From VXRD01 sp965232265 (GTDB lineage: Bacteria > Latescibacterota > UBA2968), in the NCBI GenBank assembly GCA_965232265.1, contig CBDDPH010000002.1, positions 4,278,001 to 4,342,000 on the forward strand: a stretch of DNA of 64,000 nucleotides, in the 5' to 3' direction. The translations under genes were made by a program, and so were the position numbers. The notes below the pieces were generated by a model, which did no database searches, was not told the origin of the DNA, and saw nothing but the letters and a program-made list of their open reading frames with translations. Of the stretch, positions 52,217-61,209 are shown piece by piece; the first letter of the stretch is position 1; every line of letters begins with the position of its first letter.

Positions 52217-53197
52217 ATGCAAAAATCCGGTCTCGATCAATGGCCGCTCATTGGACAGCACCCTTTATTATTAGACGTACAAAAGCGCGCATACCGCGTG
52301 GCGAATAGCGAATTACCCGTCAACATCAATGGAGAGACTGGCACGGGCAAGGAATTGCTCGCCCGTTATATTCACGGCATTAGCCACCGCAACAGGGGAC
52401 CATTTGTAACCGTTGACTGCGGCCTGCTCTCTTCTGAAATGGCACGCAGCGAGTTATTCGGACATGTTCGCGGTGCTTTTACAGGCGCCAGTGAAACGCG
52501 CCTTGGACTGGTTGAATCCGCCCGAGGAGGTACACTATTCCTCGACGAAATAGGCGAACTGCCATCCAACCTTCAGTTGCAGTTGCTACGCCTGGTACAG
52601 GAACAGGAATTTCGCCGCTTAGGCGAAACATCCACGCGCCGGTCCAACATACGCTTGATCACAGCGACACACTGTAACTTGCGAAAAATGATGCGAAAAA
52701 AGACGTTTCGAGCAGATCTCTATTATCGTCTAAATGTCGTACCCCTACAATTGCCGCCCTTGCGAAAGCGACTGAGCGATTTGCCACTTTTGGTCACGCA
52801 TTTTTGTCGGGATATGAAAGGATATAATCGCACGTTTTCCCCCGAAGTCATTCAAAGGATGTCGCATTATGCCTGGCCCGGCAACGTTCGAGAACTACAA
52901 CACGAAGTCGCCCGATTGATGGTCATGGGCGAAAGTAAAATTATCCGCATATCCGATCTGCGCCCTCGCATTCGAGGTGCCAATGCCAAACCCGAAGTCG
53001 ATGTATTTGACCTGCCATTCAAGGAAGCCAGACAACTGGCGAATGGCCAGTTCATGAGAAAATATATCGACAGAGCATTAAAGCGAACACAGGGCAATGT
53101 AACCCAGGCAGCGCAACAATGTGGGATTGGCCGACAGTATTTTCAATTGCGAATGTCTGAACACGGGCTAAGATCGGCATATTACAAGAAAAAATAA
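52217..53197 (+). CDS. Sigma-54-dependent activator without a receiver domain
   Basis: A 326-residue AAA+ protein. Walker A GETGTGKE near residue 37, the sigma-54 contact loop GAFTGA near 87, Walker B GGTLFLDEIGELP and the Arg-finger region FRADLYYRLNVVPLQLPPLR are all present. A Fis-type helix-turn-helix ends the protein (TQGNVTQAAQQCGIGRQYFQLRM). There is no N-terminal sensory domain, as in PspF. The frame is open from 52109, but that part covers the upstream terminator; the ATG at 52217 has GGGAGG before it. Its target promoters are not evident. Confidence 0.92.
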   Translation: MQKSGLDQWPLIGQHPLLLDVQKRAYRVANSELPVNINGETGTGKELLARYIHGISHRNRGPFVTVDCGLLSSEMARSELFGHVRGAFTGASETRLGLVESARGGTLFLDEIGELPSNLQLQLLRLVQEQEFRRLGETSTRRSNIRLITATHCNLRKMMRKKTFRADLYYRLNVVPLQLPPLRKRLSDLPLLVTHFCRDMKGYNRTFSPEVIQRMSHYAWPGNVRELQHEVARLMVMGESKIIRISDLRPRIRGANAKPEVDVFDLPFKEARQLANGQFMRKYIDRALKRTQGNVTQAAQQCGIGRQYFQLRMSEHGLRSAYYKKK

Positions 53198-53224
53198 TAC
53201 CCTCCCCGCTATGTGTTAAACGAT

Positions 53225-53260
53225 AAAAAACGTCAATGGGTTTTTCCATTGACGTTTTTC
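53225..53260 (+). terminator. Strong bidirectional terminator after the sigma-54 activator
   Basis: AAAAACGTCAATGG / CCATTGACGTTTTT is a perfect 14-base stem with the 6-base loop GTTTTT (53240-53245). A reading frame that begins at 53236 runs through it, which is why I place the next start at 53287. Confidence 0.93.
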
Positions 53261-53286
53261 GTTGCAGGACGTTTCTTGAGCGTATT

Positions 53287-56200
53287 ATGCAATACATCGC
53301 CGACATACACCTGCACTCGCGCTTTGCCCGCGCAACCAGCAAAAGCTTAAACCCCGAAAACCTGTATCGGTGGAGCCTCATCAAAGGTCTGACAGTAGTG
53401 GGCACCGGAGATTTCACCCATCCGGTATGGTTCGACGAACTGCGCGACCAGCTCGAACCCGCCGAAGAAGGGCTGTATCAATTGCGCCCAGACCTCAGGC
53501 GAGGCATCGACGCCGAACTGCCACAAGCCTGCCGCGGACAAATGCGATTTGTGCTCTCGGTCGAAATCAGTCTCATCTACAAAAAAAACGACAAAACCAG
53601 AAAAATACATCACGTCGTCGCAATGCCGAGTTTTGACGCTGCGGCGCGTTTAAATGCCCGACTCGGCGCAATAGGCAACCTGAAATCAGACGGACGCCCC
53701 ATCCTCGGTCTGGACAGCCGGGACCTGGTAGAAATATGCCTGGAAGCCTGTGACGAGGTACTCTTCATACCCGCCCACATCTGGACGCCTCACTTCGCAG
53801 TCCTGGGCGCGAGTTCCGGATTCGACACCCTCGAAGAATGTTTTGAAGACATGCTCCCCCACATCTTCGCCGTAGAAACTGGCCTATCCTCCGACCCGCC
53901 GATGAACTGGCGCCTCTCCATGCTGGACAACTACGCAATCGTCTCCAATTCAGATGCCCATTCCCCGCAAAAACTCGCCCGCGAAGCCACCTGCTTTAAC
54001 ACCGAATTATCCTTCCGCGGAATGTATGACGCATTAAAAGACCGCGACCCAGCGCGCTTCACGGGCACCCTGGAATTTTATCCCGAAGAAGGCAAATACC
54101 ACTTTGACGGACACAGAAAATGCGATATATGCTGGAAACCCGCACAAACCCTCCACGCAAACGAAACCTGCCCGGTATGTGGCCGCAAATTGACCGTTGG
54201 CGTACTCCACCGCGTTGAAAAACTCGCAGACCGCGCAGAAGGCGACCATCCCGATATAGCAATGCCCTTTGAAAACCTGATCCCACTGCCAGAAATCATC
54301 GGCTCGGTCCTCCAGGTAGGCCCCACCAGCAAGCGCGTACAAACCGTGTACGAACAAATGCTATCAACACACGGAGCAGAGCTAAAAATCCTCCGCGAAC
54401 TGCCCATCGAAGAAATCGCCAAAACAGGAGACCCCCTCATCGCCGAAGGCATTCGACGCATGCGCGAAGGAGAAGTTCACATAGACCCGGGATACGACGG
54501 CGTGTACGGAAAAATTCAAGTCTTCTCCGACGAAGACCGCGCACGCCTGAGCGGGCAGGAAACGCTATTTCACATACCAGCCCCCAACCCCCAGCCACCA
54601 AGTAGTCAGTCGTCAGTAGCCAGTCGTCAGCCCACACACCCCAACCAACCACTAGTCCCAAGCACCCAGTCTTCAGCCCCTCTTTTTCATCTGCGTTCAT
54701 CTGCGTCATCTGCGGATACGCCTTCACACTTCCCACTTCTCGACCCCCACCAGCAAACAGCCGTAACTATGGACAAAGGTCCCATCATCGTAACCGCGGG
54801 ACCCGGCACTGGAAAAACCCGGGTCCTCACCCATCGCGTAATCAACCTGATCCAGAACCGCGGTGTATCGCCCGCTTCTATAATGGCCGTAACATTCACC
54901 AACCGCGCCGCAACTGAAATGTGGGAACGCATCGTATCCCTATCCTCCGGAGGCGAAGAACTCGTACCCATGCGCGTGGGCACATTCCATCGCCTGGCAC
55001 TGGATCTCCTGCGAGAACACGCCCCCGAGCGGCTGCGCGCAATAGCCGACCGAGGAGAAGCCCGCGCCGTCTTGCAGGAAGCAATCGCAGACCTCGACAC
55101 TGAGATATCGGTCGATGACGCACGCTCCCAGATTTCTCTGTATAAATCCGAAGGAACTGAAATACCCGACATCACCGACACCGAACGCCAGACCATTTAC
55201 ACCAATTATCAACACCGCCTGACCACTTATGGCCTCATGGACTTCGACGACATCTTGCTCATCCTCCACAATGTACTCTGCGGCGACATTCTGCGATCAG
55301 TGCAAGCGCGTTTTACCCACGTACTCGTCGATGAATTTCAGGACGTCAACGCCGTACAATACGCACTAATTCAAAAATTAGCCGGAGATGGATCGGGCCT
55401 CTTTGTCATCGGCGACCCCGATCAAGCCATCTATGGTTTTCGGGGCGCGAGCGCGGAATATTTTGCACAATTAAAAGCGGACTTTCCCGAAACAAATGAA
55501 GTCATCTTACAACAATCATATCGCTCCACCCCTCAGGTCATCTCCGCAGCATCCAGCCTGCTTCGCGGGCGATCGTACGCTCCGGTACGAGAAAGCGGCC
55601 CGAACCTCAGAGCCTTATCCACACCGAGCGAAACCGGCGAAGGCATCGCCATCGTCGAAGAAATCTCCCGAATGGTCGGCGGCGCAGACCTATTGCAAGC
55701 CAACGAAGAAGGCAAACGCAGCTTGGACGACTTCGCCGTCTTATTCCGCACCGGCCGCCAGGCAGACGCCCTGGAAACGTGCTTCTTACAGGCCGGGATC
55801 CCCTACCGCGTCGTCGGACAAAAAACCTATCTGGACGCAGCTTCGGTACAGCACGCCCTATCGTTTTTTAAGTGCGTTCTGCGGGATAATATTTCTGTGA
55901 CCGATCTGTCCACCAGAGATATAATCGACCTCCTCTCCATCCCTGTCTATGACCCTGGCCGAGAAGCGCGCGCAACAATACACCGGCAAATTCACGACAA
56001 CACACTATCGAACACTGTACAGGAAAAATTGGACACCGCGATAGAATCCGTAGATCGCTTCCGCAATGAAACATCCCACCTATCGCCCTCCGAACGCATA
56101 GCAAAGTGGGCAGAAGAATTTGCGACCTCAGACGACATCGACATCGAACGACTGGGTCTATTAGCTCAAGGCGTGGATTCCATCGCGGAGTTATTGGACA

Positions 56201-56571
56201 TCGTCACTCTGGGACAGGATGGCGACTTTGTGCGTCGTGGAAAAATTGCGCGGCCCGAAGCCGTCACGCTCATGACTTTGCATGCGTCCAAAGGCCTGGA
56301 ATTCCCCGTGGTATTTATCTGTGGGGTTGAGGAAGGATTGATACCGCACATTGATGCGGATATCGAAGAAGAGAAACGCCTGTTTTTTGTCGGCATAACC
56401 CGCGGACAAGACGAAGTAATTTTAACCCGCGCCCGAAGCCGCAGGCGATTTGGCGAACGCATCGCGCCCGAAATATCGCGCTTTGTGGAAGATATCCCCG
56501 AAGAAGTGATCGACTTTGTCGATCTGCGAACCGAAAGACGCAAGCCCACCGAACAATTATCCCTGTTTTAG
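53287..56571 (+). CDS. EndoQ-type PHP endonuclease fused to a UvrD-like helicase
   Basis: A 1,094-residue protein from the ATG at 53287. Residues 1-430 follow the endonuclease Q family: a PHP metal site opening with ADIHLHSRFARAT, further ligands in GTGDFTHP, VSVEISLIY, PAHIWTPHF and SNSDAHSP, and a zinc finger CDIC...CPVC near 279-300. EndoQ nicks DNA 5' of deaminated or abasic bases. A low-complexity linker (about 435-480) leads to a superfamily 1 helicase: Walker A TAGPGTGKTR near 505, DEFQDVNAVQ, GDPDQAIYGFRG, QQSYRSTP, LMTLHASKGLEFPVV and VGITRGQDEVILTRA. The two activities suggest nick-and-unwind repair of damaged DNA. The 3' end overlaps a convergent gene by 15 bases. Confidence 0.88.
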   Translation: MQYIADIHLHSRFARATSKSLNPENLYRWSLIKGLTVVGTGDFTHPVWFDELRDQLEPAEEGLYQLRPDLRRGIDAELPQACRGQMRFVLSVEISLIYKKNDKTRKIHHVVAMPSFDAAARLNARLGAIGNLKSDGRPILGLDSRDLVEICLEACDEVLFIPAHIWTPHFAVLGASSGFDTLEECFEDMLPHIFAVETGLSSDPPMNWRLSMLDNYAIVSNSDAHSPQKLAREATCFNTELSFRGMYDALKDRDPARFTGTLEFYPEEGKYHFDGHRKCDICWKPAQTLHANETCPVCGRKLTVGVLHRVEKLADRAEGDHPDIAMPFENLIPLPEIIGSVLQVGPTSKRVQTVYEQMLSTHGAELKILRELPIEEIAKTGDPLIAEGIRRMREGEVHIDPGYDGVYGKIQVFSDEDRARLSGQETLFHIPAPNPQPPSSQSSVASRQPTHPNQPLVPSTQSSAPLFHLRSSASSADTPSHFPLLDPHQQTAVTMDKGPIIVTAGPGTGKTRVLTHRVINLIQNRGVSPASIMAVTFTNRAATEMWERIVSLSSGGEELVPMRVGTFHRLALDLLREHAPERLRAIADRGEARAVLQEAIADLDTEISVDDARSQISLYKSEGTEIPDITDTERQTIYTNYQHRLTTYGLMDFDDILLILHNVLCGDILRSVQARFTHVLVDEFQDVNAVQYALIQKLAGDGSGLFVIGDPDQAIYGFRGASAEYFAQLKADFPETNEVILQQSYRSTPQVISAASSLLRGRSYAPVRESGPNLRALSTPSETGEGIAIVEEISRMVGGADLLQANEEGKRSLDDFAVLFRTGRQADALETCFLQAGIPYRVVGQKTYLDAASVQHALSFFKCVLRDNISVTDLSTRDIIDLLSIPVYDPGREARATIHRQIHDNTLSNTVQEKLDTAIESVDRFRNETSHLSPSERIAKWAEEFATSDDIDIERLGLLAQGVDSIAELLDIVTLGQDGDFVRRGKIARPEAVTLMTLHASKGLEFPVVFICGVEEGLIPHIDADIEEEKRLFFVGITRGQDEVILTRARSRRRFGERIAPEISRFVEDIPEEVIDFVDLRTERRKPTEQLSLF
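54600..54716 (+). repeat. Dispersed intergenic-type repeats captured in the EndoQ-UvrD linker
   Basis: AGTCAGTCGTCAGTAGCCAG-type units (54601-54630) resemble the TGACAAC/CAGTTGTC family seen at 2415-2457, and CATCTGCGTTCATCTGCG-type units (54688-54716) match 19314-19334. In this frame they encode a Ser/Pro/Gln-rich linker (SSQSSVASRQP ... FHLRSSASSADT). Confidence 0.7.
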
Positions 56572-56742
56572 CACAACGCCAATATCTCGAATCTCATCGA
56601 CCTCTCGCTGAACAAAAACATCGAAACACAAGTCTTCGAGATAGGCACCGGGGATTTGGTTTTTTGCTCGAATGAGATTGCTTTTGGCGCGGTTCAGCCA
56701 CTCCCGGGGATCGTCGGGTGGGAAGCGTTCAGGCGGCTTCAT
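56557..56742 (-). pseudogene. Truncated HEPN domain protein (partner of the MNT gene)
   Basis: A 61-residue remnant. The first 37 residues (PPDDPREWLNRAKSNLIRAKNQIPGAYLEDLCFD) are the usual start of HEPN proteins linked to MNT genes; the conserved AQQAAEKA helix and the RxxxxH region should follow but are missing, replaced by a short VFVQREVDEIRDIG tail that ends inside the 3' end of the EndoQ-UvrD gene. The ATG overlaps the MNT gene by 14 bases, as in intact pairs. It has very likely lost function through a deletion. Confidence 0.75.
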
Positions 56743-57043
56743 ATATGACCCTTCCCTCTCGCAATGCGGGCTTGATCACCAGAGCGTGACTATCCTTATA
56801 ACGTTCCATCTGCGCTGGCGTGACCACGATTGCATCTACCGCCACGCCAATGCCGCGCAGATTCCCGTAGATGTCTCCCATAACAGTCCACGGATCACAG
56901 TCGTCCTTTACGACGAGCAGGTCAACGTCGCTATGGCGATTCTGGTCGCCCCTCGCGGCGGAGCCGAAGAGAATGATCTTCTCCGGATGAGCGACCTCTA
57001 CAATGCGCCGGATGATGTCGTTCAGGGTTGGCTGGTCCAGCAT
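56729..57043 (-). CDS. Minimal nucleotidyltransferase (MNT/MntA type)
   Basis: A 104-residue Pol-beta-fold nucleotidyltransferase. GSAARGDQNRHSDVDLLVV contains the GSxxxG and SDxDLxV motifs with the metal-binding Asp pair, and a third acidic residue is in VDAIVV. In MNT-HEPN modules this protein AMPylates and silences the HEPN toxin. Its HEPN partner here is truncated, so the enzyme may be an orphan. Confidence 0.88.
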   Translation of the reverse strand: MLDQPTLNDIIRRIVEVAHPEKIILFGSAARGDQNRHSDVDLLVVKDDCDPWTVMGDIYGNLRGIGVAVDAIVVTPAQMERYKDSHALVIKPALREGRVIYEAA

Positions 57044-57146
57044 CGTATTACCTTTTCTATGCTCACGTCACATGTAACTACAGGACAGTATTCAACGAGT
57101 AGCCGTTAGCTGACACCCAGGAAATATAGCCCCTTTTGGATGTGTG

Positions 57147-57269
57147 TCAACGCTTGACGCGCAGCGGCAATTCGCCGGGCGAATTGGGTTCAAGTCCAAT
57201 CTGGGGGGCGAGTGGTTTGGGAATACGCAGGGCTAAACGATTGCCCCATTTCTGCACACGGGCTTCCAT
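57147..57269 (-). pseudogene. mazE: MazE/AbrB-type antitoxin remnant
   Basis: Read on the minus strand from the ATG at 57269 this gives 40 residues beginning MEARVQKWGNRLALRIPK and GLEPNSPGELPLRVKR, the N-terminal DNA-binding half of a MazE-like antitoxin (usual length about 75-80). The frame stops where the toxin-binding tail should begin. AAGGAG stands directly before the ATG, closer than normal. No MazF gene follows. It is probably a decayed gene. Confidence 0.6.
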
Positions 57270-57296
57270 CTCCTTTGATTTTTGGCTGATCACATC

Positions 57297-59966
57297 CTAC
57301 CACTCCTCCACCTGCCTGCGATAAATATAACCGTCTGCTTCCCTTCCTTCGCCCCCAGTCGGTTCTCTCAGTACAGGAGGAATGTCTCGTTCTTCCTCCA
57401 CCATCGCGGGCTTCGACGCGCCAAAGAGTACGGTGACGCCTTTGCTCTGAAGAAATGGAATGAATCGGTTGATTGAATCGGCACTCAACGGGTTGTTCCT
57501 CAAGTCAACCTCATCGCCACTACCCAATCCCGTATTTGCGACCAAGGGACCAATGTTCGAGATAGTATTGTTGTAAAGATACAGATGTGTCAAGTTTGTA
57601 AAGCTCGCCAGTAGGGAGATGTCCCTGATGCCATTGCTTTGCAGATCCAGCACTCTCAGGTTGGTTAAGTCTGATAGAGGTGTGATATCCGAGAAGGCGT
57701 TTCCAGCAAGCCACAACGCGCTCAAGTTAGTCAAGCCTGATAGGGGTGAGAGATCTGAGACAGTGTTGGACTGAAGTCCCAGCGTTTCCAAGTTAGTCAA
57801 GTTTGATAGGGCAGACACATCAGAGATGCTGTTGTGGTCAAGATACAGCCATTTCAGACTGGTCAAGCCTGATAGCGGCGATACATCTAAGACCGCATTA
57901 TTGCTAAGCCACAGCGTTTCCAGATTAGTCAAGCCCGACAGTGCAGGTATATTCGAAATAAAGTTGGTGCCAAGAGACAGCGTTTCCAGATTAGTCAAGC
58001 CCGACAGTGCAGACACATCAGAGATGCTGTTGTCGTAAAGATACAGCCTTTCCAGGTTGGTCAAGCCTGATAGGACAGACACATCAGAGATGCTGTTGTT
58101 GGAAAGAACCAGCGTTACCAAGTTGGTCAAGCTCGACAGCGCAGACACATCAGAGACGTCGTTGTTGCGAAGATACAGCGTTTCCAGATTGATCAAGCCC
58201 GACAGAGCAGACACATCAGAGACGTCGTTGTAGGAAAGATTCAGATATGTCAGGTTGGTCAAGCCCGACAGCGCAGACACATCCGATATGCTGTTGTTGG
58301 AAAGCCACAGCCATTCCAAATTAGTCAAGCCCGATAGTGCAGACACATCCGATATGCTGTTGCCGTAAAGATACAGCCTTTCCAAATTAGTCAAGCCCGA
58401 CAGAGCAGACACATCAGAGATGCTGTTGTTGGAAAGCGACAGCCATTCCAAATTAGTCAAGCCCGACAGCGCAGACACATCAGAGATATTGTTGTTGCGA
58501 AGATTTAGTGTTTCCAAATTAGTCATGCCCGACAGCGCAGACACATCAGAGACGTCGTTGCCATAAAGATTCAGATATGTCAGATTGGTCAAGCCTGAAA
58601 GAGGCGAGAGGTTGGATATTTCGTTGCTGTTGATACCTGTTCCATTCACCACCTCTGCACCGAGGTCAAGCCATGTCAGCTCAGTTGCAAACTCAAGTCC
58701 AGTCAAGTCACTAATGTTCGCATTTCGTGCGGAAAGGACCGTTATGTTTATCATCTCACCCCGAGTGATTGGAACACCGCTTGTCTTGTCGAGTCGAGCC
58801 TCGATAACAGCACGCAGGTTCGCATCCGGGATGCTTACTGGCAGTGGACGGTCACTTACTCGCAGTGGATCAAAAGAAATCGCAACTTCTCTACCTTGAA
58901 GAGTTGAAATGTGTGTGTCGAGCGATGTGTCACTTAGTGGATTGCCCCTTATATTAACATTATCTCCCGCACTCAATCCCCTGTTTGCGACCAAGGGCGC
59001 AATGTCCGAGATATTGTTGTTGCGAAGATTTAGTGTTTCCAGATTAGTCAAGCCTGATAGGACAGACACATCAGAGATGCTGTTGTCGTAAAGATACAGA
59101 TCTTCCAGATTAGTCATGCCCGACAGCGCAGACACATCAGAGATGCTGTTGTTGGAAAGCGACAGCCATTCCAGATTAGTCATGCCCGACAGCGCAGATA
59201 TATCAGAGATGCTGTTGTTGCGAAGAGACAGCGTTGTCAGGCTGGTCATGCCCGACAGCGCAGATATATCTAAGACCGCATTATTGTTAAGCCACAGCGT
59301 TTCCAGGTTGGTCATGCCCGACAGTGCAGATATATTCGAAATAAAGTTGGTGCCAAGAGACAGCGTTACCAAGTTGGTCATGCCCGACAGTGCAGACACA
59401 TCAGAGACCTTATTGCCGTAAAGAGACAGATAGGTCAGGCTGGTCAAGCCTGAAAGAGGCGAGAGGTTGGATATTGCGTTGCTGTTGATACCTGTTCCAT
59501 TCACCACCTCTTCACCGAGGTCAAGCCTTGTCAGCTCAGTTGCAAACTCAAGCCCAGTCAAGTCGTTAATATTCGCATTCGGCACCTCAAGGCGCGTCAA
59601 GGTCGCCATCTCTGCTCTGGTAATCGGCGTGCCCCTCGCCTTGCCGAGACTATCCGCAATGGCAGCACGCAGGTTCGCATCCGGGATGGTAACTGGCGGA
59701 GATACCTTTTTGCCAAAGTTATCGGCAAAGATCAGAAAATCGGGAATCCCTATCGCACCATTTCCATCCAGATCGTATTTCGCATCGTATCCCGCATCGC
59801 CACGACTTGTCCCGAAATGATCTTCAAATAGCAGGAAGTCGGCAATATCAACTGTCCCATTGCCATTAAAGTCAGGCGAAGGGGTCGTAGCAACTTGTGC
59901 CGAAAGAGATAGAGGGCACATCAAAAGCGCGAGTATTGATAGCGTAGGCAGAATCAGGTTACGCAT
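57297..59966 (-). CDS. Exported leucine-rich-repeat protein with dockerin-like EF-hands
   Basis: An 889-residue protein with GGAAGGA before the ATG. Residues 1-23 are a signal peptide; residues about 30-92 contain two calcium-loop EF-hands (DFNGNGTVDIADFLLF and DLDGNGAIGIPDFLIF). Then come internalin-type LRRs of 22 residues (LSNNSISDVSALSGLTNLEWL). There are two LRR blocks, each opened by a near-identical cap (IPDANLRA...ITRxEM...NANIxDLTGLEFATELT), pointing to an internal duplication of the gene. Unlike typical dockerin proteins the EF-hands are N-terminal. Likely a surface or secreted adhesion or binding protein. Confidence 0.92.
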   Translation of the reverse strand: MRNLILPTLSILALLMCPLSLSAQVATTPSPDFNGNGTVDIADFLLFEDHFGTSRGDAGYDAKYDLDGNGAIGIPDFLIFADNFGKKVSPPVTIPDANLRAAIADSLGKARGTPITRAEMATLTRLEVPNANINDLTGLEFATELTRLDLGEEVVNGTGINSNAISNLSPLSGLTSLTYLSLYGNKVSDVSALSGMTNLVTLSLGTNFISNISALSGMTNLETLWLNNNAVLDISALSGMTSLTTLSLRNNSISDISALSGMTNLEWLSLSNNSISDVSALSGMTNLEDLYLYDNSISDVSVLSGLTNLETLNLRNNNISDIAPLVANRGLSAGDNVNIRGNPLSDTSLDTHISTLQGREVAISFDPLRVSDRPLPVSIPDANLRAVIEARLDKTSGVPITRGEMINITVLSARNANISDLTGLEFATELTWLDLGAEVVNGTGINSNEISNLSPLSGLTNLTYLNLYGNDVSDVSALSGMTNLETLNLRNNNISDVSALSGLTNLEWLSLSNNSISDVSALSGLTNLERLYLYGNSISDVSALSGLTNLEWLWLSNNSISDVSALSGLTNLTYLNLSYNDVSDVSALSGLINLETLYLRNNDVSDVSALSSLTNLVTLVLSNNSISDVSVLSGLTNLERLYLYDNSISDVSALSGLTNLETLSLGTNFISNIPALSGLTNLETLWLSNNAVLDVSPLSGLTSLKWLYLDHNSISDVSALSNLTNLETLGLQSNTVSDLSPLSGLTNLSALWLAGNAFSDITPLSDLTNLRVLDLQSNGIRDISLLASFTNLTHLYLYNNTISNIGPLVANTGLGSGDEVDLRNNPLSADSINRFIPFLQSKGVTVLFGASKPAMVEEERDIPPVLREPTGGEGREADGYIYRRQVEEW

Positions 59967-60051
59967 TGGTTTTTCCTTCCATTGGCGTTTAATGTCTCGT
60001 TAAAATCTGTTCCATCGAAAACCGGTTTTGAGTTTTACGGGTGTTGATTCA

Positions 60052-61190
60052 TCAGGCAAACCGCGTAATTTGATACGCATCAATCTCCGTATCGAGATCT
60101 TTTTCCAGAACGAGATCCGCGATGAGCTTGCCGCTATAGGGACCGAGTTGCAAACCCGTAGGACCGTGTCCGGTAGCGAGATAAATATTTCCAATACTGG
60201 GCACATGCCCCAACACCGGCAAATGATCCTCCGTGTACGGACGCAACCCAACCCGAATCTCGCGCACCTCTGCCTGCGCCAGCCCCGGCGCAACCCGCAG
60301 AGCCTCTGCTAAAACCTCGAGCACCCCCGCGGCAGTCGTGCGAGCCTCAAAACCGGATCCAGTCTCCCGCGTTGCCCCCACAACCACGCGGCCATCCGGC
60401 CAGGGAACCATGTAATGACCGCGCACAGCGCTGATAATGGGCCATGACGACGTATCCGTATCGCCCAGACCCAGATGAATAATCTGACCGCGCTGCGGCT
60501 TCAACCGGAAGATGAACACCGAGCTGATCCCCAAACGCCTGCGACCACGCTCCCCCCGCAATAACAACCTTATCGGCAGAGATCGTCTCGCCATCTGCTA
60601 TAACGCCCGTAACCGCATCATCCTGGATCAACAGTTGTTCAACCCCAGCGTATTTAACTGCACGAGACCCTTCGACCTTCCGCTGCCCTATGCAGTGCAG
60701 CCGATAGCAGCCGACCATCCACACGCGCGGCATCGCGGTAGTAAATCGCACCGCGCACATCCCCCAGCGCAGGAAAATGCCTGCGCGCCTCATCCGAAGA
60801 AATCTCGTACAGATCTTCCGCAGCCGGCTCACCGCGCTGATCTCGGCGATTAAAAATATGTTGTCGTGCAATAGCAAAGGACTCTGTCTCATCATAAGAA
60901 ACAGCGACAAGAATCATTCCACACGTTGCAAAACCCGTCTCCCCATCCTGCGCCGCCTGCAAATCATCCATCAATTGTGGATAATATTCGGAAGCAAACG
61001 CGGCAAGACGCAGCCAGGGATCTGGATCGCGGGTATTGGTAGCAGGCGAAAGAATACCCGCCCCAGCATCCGTAGCGCGTCCCACATCCCGCCGGTCAAC
61101 GAGCAGGGTCTTTGCGCCGTCACACATCAGATGATACGCGGTAGATGTCCCGACAACACCGCCGCCGATCACAATAGCATCATAAGTCAT
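60052..61190 (-). pseudogene. DAO-family FAD-dependent oxidoreductase, two frameshifts
   Basis: Three frames in order encode one glycine-oxidase/ThiO-like flavoprotein. 61190 down to about 60660 has the FAD motif AIVIGGGVVGTSTAYHL and DAGAGILSP; about 60670-60505 continues with VEGSRAVKYAGVEQLL and KVVIAGGAWSQAFGD; about 60505-60052 has KPQRGQIIHLG, HYMVPWPDGRVVVGATRE and YLATGHGPTGLQLGPYSGKLIADL. One shift lies near 60660 and another near 60505. If repaired it would be about 370 residues. It may be a real pseudogene or the result of sequencing errors. Confidence 0.8.
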
Positions 61191-61209
61191 TTTTTTATCT
61201 CTTTCCGTA

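Noticed and set aside
53236..53286. Longer start for the EndoQ-UvrD protein
   Set aside because: The extra codons lie in the stem of a strong terminator; the conserved ADIHLHS begins right after the ATG at 53287.
58585..59820. Plus-strand open frames across the LRR gene
   Set aside because: They are antisense readings of the repeats, with no ribosome binding sites and no family resemblance.
57297..59966. Many evenly spaced similar units that could be taken for a CRISPR array or satellite repeat
   Set aside because: The units are 66 bases in one open frame on the minus strand and encode 22-residue leucine-rich repeats; there are no unique spacers.
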